The position numbers and the translations under genes are program-made. Under the pieces are notes generated by a model that was not told the origin of the DNA, ran no database searches, and worked only from the letters and a program-made list of their open reading frames with translations. Positions 6,997 through 11,586 of a stretch of 11,586 nucleotides of DNA are shown here, piece by piece. Source of the stretch: Phoronis ovalis (taxonomy: Eukaryota; Phoronida; Phoronidae). Each line of letters begins with the position of its first letter. Position 1 is the stretch's first letter. Location of the stretch: NCBI GenBank assembly GCA_028565635.1, contig JAOXYB010052034.1, positions 1 to 11,586 of the forward strand, read 5' to 3'.

Positions 6997-8948
6997 GTAT
7001 TTCTTTTCAAAATTTGCAACAGCTGATATGTTATGCATGTTGTCTTTGATTGACAACTCCGGTAATTCGAAAATGACTACCTGTAGCAATTTAATATAAA
7101 TATATATGAATTGCTAATTATTTAAATGAATCACTAAGTAAGATAGGGGCATGCATCATGCTATTTTTTTGAAAAAAAATGGTGTAAGCAATAAATATCA
7201 TACAATATACTAAATTTACATAAATTATGTATGCATTATTTCTGGCTAAGGCAATTTTTCCTTTTATTGCTTCATGTGCAAGCTGTGCGAGTTGTTGAGA
7301 CATCCTGAATTATTCTGTCTGTTCAAGGATAAATTAAATTTGTACTTACTTAAGCTTACATTTCAGTACAAAAGTATCATTTTTAATCTAAAACTAGTAT
7401 AAACTGATAGTGTGTTGCTTTGTATGCCGTTGTACTATTTTCATTTGTAGGTGAAATGACAAATGTGTACAACCAATTAAAGTCCATAAAACACCTGCGT
7501 GTCTATTACAAAGAAGAAATTCCAGATATTTACCATTACAAGCATAACCAAAGAGTGGCTCCTATATTTATTATGTGTGAATTTGGTTGGACCATACTCA
7601 ACAAGAAACCTGAACAAGCAAGAAGTAATAGAAATTTAAAATATACATTTTGACCAACATTTCAAGTCTGTCTACCACTTGTTTTGAAGAATATGTAATA
7701 ATAATATATGTACTAAAACATTAATTAGACAATAAACTGGGACACTTCCAGGGGGATATTGAAACAAAATGCAAGATTTCTGGGCTGTTTTGTCATCCAC
7801 TTCATATAAAGCATAATGTGTATTATTTTAAATGTAAAGTACTATTCTATTTTTGATGCATTTTGTTTATCAATTCAACATGTTTTTTGAAAAAAATTTA
7901 AAACAACATAAACCTTGTGCTCATTTATTTTAAACATGTATTAATATAATACAAACTTTATCCAGACTGATCCCTGTCTAACATGTTTTATCTGATATTG
8001 GAGTAGTGCATAGTTGACTATCATATCTCCTGGTGGCCAAATGTACAAACTGTAATCAAAAAAGGTCTCAGTTAAATGATGTGGTCCTGAATTAACAAAC
8101 TGCATTAATTGTATTTCAGAAGGACAACACGGATGGAATAACAGTCAGCCAGATATGCATCCATTTTTTATCGCAAGAGGACCAGTATTTAAAAGGAACT
8201 ATTTCTCTGATCCCTTCAATAATATTGATATTTACCCTCTCCTGTGTCACATACTCAGATTAACGCCCGCTCCAAATAATGGATCGTTGGACAATGTTAT
8301 GCATATTTTGAGTAGTGGAAAGTCAATGACCTCATCTCAGATGGTAGTCATGATTTCTACTTGTAAGTATTAAATTAAATTAATTTATGATACTCTCGAA
8401 ACATGATATCTTGAATTATTTCCAAAAACCTGGGTAAAATCATTGGCTCTTGAAACTATTTAAATAATATAAAACTTAGTAGGTTCAATGCAACCAACAT
8501 ACTTTTGTCAAACATAATAATTTTATGATGTATGAATAAAGCATAAAGGAATTTGAAATTTGGACGACGAAATTTTATTGATTGCTTCATGATTGCTTTT
8601 GTTTGAGTTTTTGGAAATGTAAACTTTGCAAATCTTATGTTTGTTATAGGAATCTTTAATATATACAAATTAACATTTACTTTTTTAAATATAAATTATA
8701 CATTTGTAATGTGATTGATGGTAGATACATGAAAATAAGTAATTCGTAATATTTCTAATTTTTCAGATATTGCAATATTCATTATAGCTGGAGGCATAGC
8801 CGCCTTATTTATCATTGCAGTGGTATCACAGTATAAGCACAAACCCCACCACATTGTACAAATTAACCCATTACCTGGACACATTCCAAAAAGCCTACAA
8901 GAGTCTGCCGGTTTGTTAGAAGACTCAGAGGAAGATGACTTGCCATAA
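6183..8948 (+). CDS. ENPP5: Ectonucleotide pyrophosphatase/phosphodiesterase, ENPP4/ENPP5-like, complete
   Basis: Four exons (6183-6996, 7451-7624, 8120-8362, 8767-8948) join in frame to 470 codons, close to the 450-480 of vertebrate ENPP4/5. A signal peptide covers about residues 1-17. Expected zinc ligands are all visible: D32 (ISFDGF), nucleophile T68 (TKTFPNHY), D186 and H190 (EPDHSGH), D233 and H234 (TSDHGM) and H333 (GQHGW). N-glycosylation sequons lie at N97, N154, N242, N336 and N383. One membrane span (about 408-430) makes it a type I cell-surface enzyme with a 40-residue acidic tail. The family cleaves phosphodiester or pyrophosphate bonds. ENPP4 acts on Ap3A, while the ENPP5 substrate is less settled. 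FDGFRWDYL, WPKEGE and DMHPFF favour ENPP5 over ENPP4 from memory, but one-to-one orthology is not shown. An in-frame TAG at 6174-6176 supports this start. Confidence 0.95.
6997..7450 (+). other. ENPP intron 1 (454 bases)
   Basis: GT-AG, A+T-rich. A near-symmetric T-run/A-run at about 7163-7180 is the only local structure. No coding sequence or RNA gene was recognised. Confidence 0.7.
7451..7624 (+). other. ENPP5: ENPP exon 2 (residues 272-329)
   Basis: 174 bases, acceptor TTTGTAG|GTG, donor AGAA|GTAATA. It encodes LRVYYKEEIPDIYHYKHNQR and VAPIFIMCEFGWTIL, the conserved post-catalytic strand region of ENPP4/5. The donor is weak, but it is the one that gives the required phase to exon 3. Confidence 0.85.
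7625..8119 (+). other. ENPP intron 2 (495 bases)
   Basis: GT-AG and A+T-rich. It contains AATAAA at 7731-7736, 78 bases after the stop reached by reading through the exon 2 donor. No coding sequence was recognised. Confidence 0.7.
8120..8362 (+). other. ENPP5: ENPP exon 3 (last zinc ligand, residues 330-410)
   Basis: 243 bases, acceptor TATTTCAG|AAG, donor ACTT|GTAAGT. It encodes GQHGWNNSQPDMHPFFIARG, FNNIDIYPLLCHILRLTPAP and NNGSLDNV, all hallmark C-terminal ENPP motifs. H333 completes the second zinc site. Confidence 0.93.
8363..8766 (+). other. ENPP intron 3 (404 bases)
   Basis: It has a strong GTAAGT donor and a TTTTTCAG acceptor. It contains AATAAA at 8535-8540, about 160 bases after the read-through stop at 8371-8373. 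No other feature was recognised. Confidence 0.7.
8767..8948 (+). other. ENPP5: ENPP exon 4 (membrane span and cytoplasmic tail, residues 411-470)
   Basis: Acceptor TTTTTCAG|ATA, stop TAA at 8946-8948. It encodes IAIFIIAGGIAALFIIAVV, a basic/His stop-transfer stretch QYKHKPHH, and a tail ending ESAGLLEDSEEDDLP. The tail contains an acidic dileucine-type sorting motif, ExxxLL (456-461). Confidence 0.92.
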
Positions 8949-9490
8949 TAAGAGTAGTTTGTAAAATATTTCAAATTTAACGACACTAGTTATTGTCAGG
9001 AAATACGAGTGTTGTTTCAGAATAAGATCAGTTTTAGTACACTAGAGGATGACATATTGTGATCTAAGACTTACAGTTTCAAGTAGATAGTTTGTTAAAA
9101 GATTGAGATGCAGTAGAAAGACAAACAAAGCTTAGAAGTAGTCGAGAGTAGTGTTACTAGCAATTTTCAAAACACAACTTTTTTCTTGAGTAAAAAAATC
9201 ATCTCCCATGTAATTTTCAAGGCCAACTGGCCAGATGTATTGGGGGACTGACAGAAGCTCATTACAGGAAAAAGTCTGAGTTTGAGTCGTCATTTTTTTG
9301 CATACCTCAATTCATCCAATTTCTTTCTTCGTACATTCCTCTTTTCATGATAAAAATGTAATTTTTGAAAATTCATACATCCTTTATTTAATACGTGAAT
9401 TCTCAAAACCTGTACGCCCTCTTTCAGTACTAATTAATAATTTTCACCAAATTTTTTTTATTAAAAAGATCATGTAATATGTTATCCCAA
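8949..9490 (+). other. Probable ENPP 3' UTR
   Basis: After the stop no coding signal is seen for several hundred bases. ATTAAA at 9460-9465 is followed about 45 bases later by a GT-rich stretch, TGATGGAGTGTTGTGTGCC, the usual downstream element. Cleavage is therefore most likely near 9480-9490. The end is approximate. Confidence 0.5.
9460..9465 (+). terminator. Candidate poly(A) signal ATTAAA for ENPP
   Basis: The best canonical-type signal within 1.5 kb of the stop. A GT-rich downstream element lies at about 9506-9524. No AATAAA occurs between 8949 and 10100 by eye. Confidence 0.5.
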
Positions 9491-10114
9491 TTATTATCTA
9501 TGCAAGTGATGGAGTGTTGTGTGCCTAAATTATTTGAGAATTTCATTTTGCTGGAAAATGTAAACTGCACTGGGATTTCCAGATTTTAGGATTGTACTTC
9601 TATAAATGGTTATGGACCACAATTGGTATTTGTATCCTCTGTAGATATCGGACAATCTTGTTTTTTGAGTATGCTCAGTCTGGAGTATTTATTGCAATTT
9701 ATTACTGATCTCTCATGGAAGATATTTATTGCCTAGTTTATAATCTCTCCTAAATAACTTGATTTCTAGAAATTTTACATATTTGAATTATGTGTTACAT
9801 CACATACATGTACATGACGGGAAAAACAAGATTGATGGACACTGTAAATATTAAGAGTTTGCTAACATATTTCGAGGAAAAAACATAGCATACAATCTAT
9901 ATATGGTATTTTTGCAAGTTTAATTGTGTCCAGTGTGTTAGCAATTTATTATTGTTGTTAATTTGGATACGGTTTTTTGTATTATACAAATTTTGTTATG
10001 ATGTTTATTGCATAAAACAGATTCAAACACATTACTTTGTGTTGTTTCGAATCATTTACAGATTTAGTTTTCAGTGCTTGGTTGACCTCAATTGATTTTT
10101 CCACCCACTTCCAG
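9491..10114. other. Non-coding stretch downstream of ENPP
   Basis: A+T-rich sequence with no coding, RNA-gene or element signal recognised. A loose inverted repeat (GATTCAAACAC versus GTTGTTTCGAATC) lies at about 10020-10052. The last 30 bases form a pyrimidine-rich acceptor-like tract ending CCACCCACTTCCAGCAG. Confidence 0.5.
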
Positions 10115-10197
10115 CAGAAGTAACTAATGATTTTCCAATAATTCAAACGAAGCCTGTTCGTGAAAAATGTATTCAGTCACAGATCATAACAGTTTAA
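10115..10197 (+). CDS. Possible alternative last exon of ENPP, or an isolated coding fragment
   Basis: After a pyrimidine-rich tract ending CCAG|CAG (a tandem NAGNAG acceptor) comes a short frame reading EVTNDFPIIQTKPVREKCIQ SQIITV and then TAA at 10195-10197. The composition looks like a cytoplasmic tail, and the last three residues (I-T-V) fit a class II PDZ-binding C-terminus. The exon would enter in phase 1, the phase left by ENPP exon 3 (donor at 8363) and by a weak possible donor inside exon 4 (8911, GTTTGT). AATAAA signals at 10506-10511 and 10517-10522 could end it. I know no homologue, and chance is a real possibility. Confidence 0.3.
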
Positions 10198-10853
10198 TAT
10201 GCGCAATCAAACCTTTCAACAATCTTTGACTACAGGCCACCTGGTGAGTATTTGAAATGAAAACGGAAAGACAGCACTGCATCGCTATATGGAAAGAATT
10301 ATATTTATGCGATAAAAATGTTTTCTAAAATATATACGTTTCTATAATTTTGTGGGAAAAAATCACCTGAGTAAACAACTTGCACCACAAAAGAAAGAAA
10401 TTATTTCATGCCAGCTTTGAACGCATACTCCGAAATAATAATTTAAATCAAATAATGTATCGGAATCGCCAGGTGGGAAAGTTTTACTAAATAATCACGG
10501 TAAATAATAAATAGGAAATAAAGTGCTTATACAGTATATTTATAAATGTTAGACCGTAAACTCTCCAAACTGTAATTCTCATACATTGGAATATCTTGAA
10601 AGTCACTTTTACAGAATGTATATTTCAAGTTAGGTCGCTTTTGTAACCAAATTACAGGGAAGTTGTTGGTCACGTGATAGCACGCTTGAGCTTTGTACCT
10701 GCAGTACTTTTAGCTATAGGTACTTAAGCAAAAAAAAAAGCATATTAGATTCATTTTTCAAGTTACGACAGCGAAAGATCGAACACTTGATCGAAGAAAC
10801 GTGGTATAAACTACACCTTTATTTAGAATTGCACATTTACCACGCACGACATT
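10198..10853 (+). promoter_or_regulatory. Upstream region and probable promoter of the third gene
   Basis: Two motifs stand out before the ATG at 10854. An E-box, GTCACGTGAT, lies at 10669-10678, and TATAAA lies at 10805-10810, 44 bases before the start codon. That would place a transcription start near 10835 and leave a very short 5' UTR. An A-run at about 10731-10739 is the only repeat. No coding signal was found elsewhere in the stretch. Confidence 0.4.
10506..10522 (+). terminator. Two overlapping-region AATAAA signals
   Basis: AATAAA occurs at 10506-10511 and again at 10517-10522. If the alternative exon at 10115 is real, these are the nearest canonical signals downstream. Otherwise they are unexplained in an A+T-rich region. 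Confidence 0.3.
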
Positions 10854-11121
10854 ATGCGAAGTGTAATTATTGTGTTGTCTACATTAGTTTCACTATGTTT
10901 GTCGCTAGAAAAACATCCACCAATAATAGACTATGCTAATATTACCTCACACTTACCATATTTTGAAATTTTGTATTTTCCAAATAACAAAACAATTATT
11001 ACTGAGCAACATTTACAAAATGTTACCGTTGAAATACCATGTTACTTCCCGGATTACACCGGGGGACACGAACTAAAGCTTGAAGCCCACGTTGGAAAAT
11101 TAGAAATAGCCGAAGTTTACA
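10854..11121 (+). CDS. First coding exon of a secreted or membrane glycoprotein, possibly SLC10A3/A5-like; gene continues off right edge
   Basis: The exon encodes 89 codons plus one base and ends at a strong donor ACA|GTAAGT (GT at 11122). An in-frame TAG at 10824-10826 makes ATG 10854 the first possible Met. A signal peptide covers about residues 1-17 (MRSVIIVLSTLVSLCLS). Three N-glycosylation sequons follow, at N29, N45 and N56, with a single Cys (63) after the signal and an alternating pattern NVTVEIPCYF...ELKLEAHVGKLEIAEVY typical of beta strands. Position and pattern (YFEILYFPNN, then a strand-rich segment) recall the extracellular N-terminus of SLC10A5/SLC10A3 bile-acid-cotransporter-like proteins. 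That similarity is weak and from memory. Without later exons the family stays open. Confidence 0.8.
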
Positions 11122-11586
11122 GTAAGTAGAATCTAATAATGCATTATGTCCACAAGTTTTGTCTTCCAAAGTATGTTATGAATACTATTCCTTTTGCTTA
11201 AAACCTCTCATTACTCTTGTTTGTAATAATGAAGCATCTGTCTAAAATATTAATGTATACTGTCTAGTAAATCTCACATCAATCATATTCGAATCTTATG
11301 ATATATCACAGTCTGTAGACTATGTTAGTCGGCTCTGTAATTTAAGATAACGTGTAATTTTTTTTTCTAAAAAGTAATTCAAAAGATTTGTATTAAAATT
11401 TCATGTAAAGGACGCAAAAAATTTGAAGGAGAAAAATATATGGCAGTCCTAGCTTTACATAGTTTAGCTCTGTTCTCACGGGCAATCGCGATTAAAATAT
11501 TAGCTAGATAAAAATTTAGCAAAACTTTAATCGCGATTTTGACCGTTCGCACGATAAACATTCTATCGCGATTGAAAATTCTTCCC
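11122..11586 (+). other. First intron of the third gene, partial
   Basis: No following exon is seen. The last 110 bases hold three TCGCGA-centred palindromes (see the repeat entry). A minus-strand open frame at 11379-11561 runs through these repeats and shows no family features. Confidence 0.6.
11484..11573. repeat. Cluster of AATCGCGATT palindromes
   Basis: AATCGCGATT occurs at 11484-11493 and 11529-11538, and ATCGCGATT at 11565-11573. The first two extend into a 13-bp inverted repeat (AATCGCGATTAAA at 11484-11496, TTTAATCGCGATT at 11526-11538). CpG-containing palindromes are rare elsewhere in the window. This may be the edge of an interspersed element that continues past the right end. Confidence 0.65.

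Noticed and set aside
8122-8139. GQHGWNN in place of the GDHGYDN of many ENPPs
   Set aside because: The metal ligand is the His, which is kept. The preceding position varies in the family (Asn in ENPP5 as recalled), so this is not evidence of inactivation.
8696-8986. Minus-strand 96-codon frame
   Set aside because: It lies opposite ENPP exon 4, whose translation gives a clear membrane span and tail. The antisense frame has no family features.
11379-11561. Minus-strand 60-codon frame at the right end
   Set aside because: It runs through the TCGCGA palindromes and low-complexity sequence inside an intron. No domain, signal or splice evidence supports it.
1-11586. tRNA, rRNA, CRISPR, retroviral or transposase genes
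   Set aside because: Scanned by eye on both strands. No cloverleaf with A/B boxes, regular spacer array, reverse transcriptase or integrase motif was seen.

Overview
The window is animal nuclear DNA. Genes are split into short exons with GT-AG introns of about 250-970 bases, the DNA is clearly A+T-rich by eye, and all recognisable proteins belong to metazoan families. No bacterial, phage or CRISPR signatures were seen. Compact introns plus a full-length-type AK9 suggest an invertebrate with motile cilia or flagella. A mollusc or other lophotrochozoan is my best guess, but the sequence does not settle the phylum.

Layout: (1) 198-5991, minus strand, holds the first nine coding exons (461 codons) of adenylate kinase 9 (AK9). 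They run from the start codon, through a first adenylate-kinase-like domain with a poly-Glu insert, to the P-loop of the second kinase domain. The gene continues beyond the left edge. (2) 5992-6182 is a 191-base gap between two divergent start codons. It carries NRF1-, ETS-, YY1- and X-box-like motifs and is most simply a bidirectional promoter. (3) 6183-8948, plus strand, is a complete four-exon ENPP4/ENPP5-type ectonucleotide pyrophosphatase/phosphodiesterase of 470 residues. It has a signal peptide, all six expected zinc ligands, the threonine nucleophile, a C-terminal membrane span and a short acidic tail. (4) 8949-10853 holds its 3' UTR, a possible alternative last exon near 10115-10197, and the upstream region of a third gene. 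(5) 10854-11121 is the first coding exon of a secreted or membrane glycoprotein on the plus strand that leaves the window. It weakly resembles the extracellular N-terminus of SLC10A3/SLC10A5-type transporters. (6) 11122-11586 is its first intron, with a cluster of TCGCGA palindromes.

The two divergent genes both act on nucleotides: AK9 inside the cell (family knowledge links it to cilia and flagella) and the ENPP at the cell surface. Co-regulation from the shared promoter is plausible but inferred. Exon boundaries were assigned by hand from splice consensus, reading-frame continuity and recalled family sequences. All joins keep frame. I did not find a clearly new biological system. The best leads are the possible alternative ENPP tail, the compact bidirectional promoter, the degenerate first AK9 kinase domain, and the unidentified third gene.
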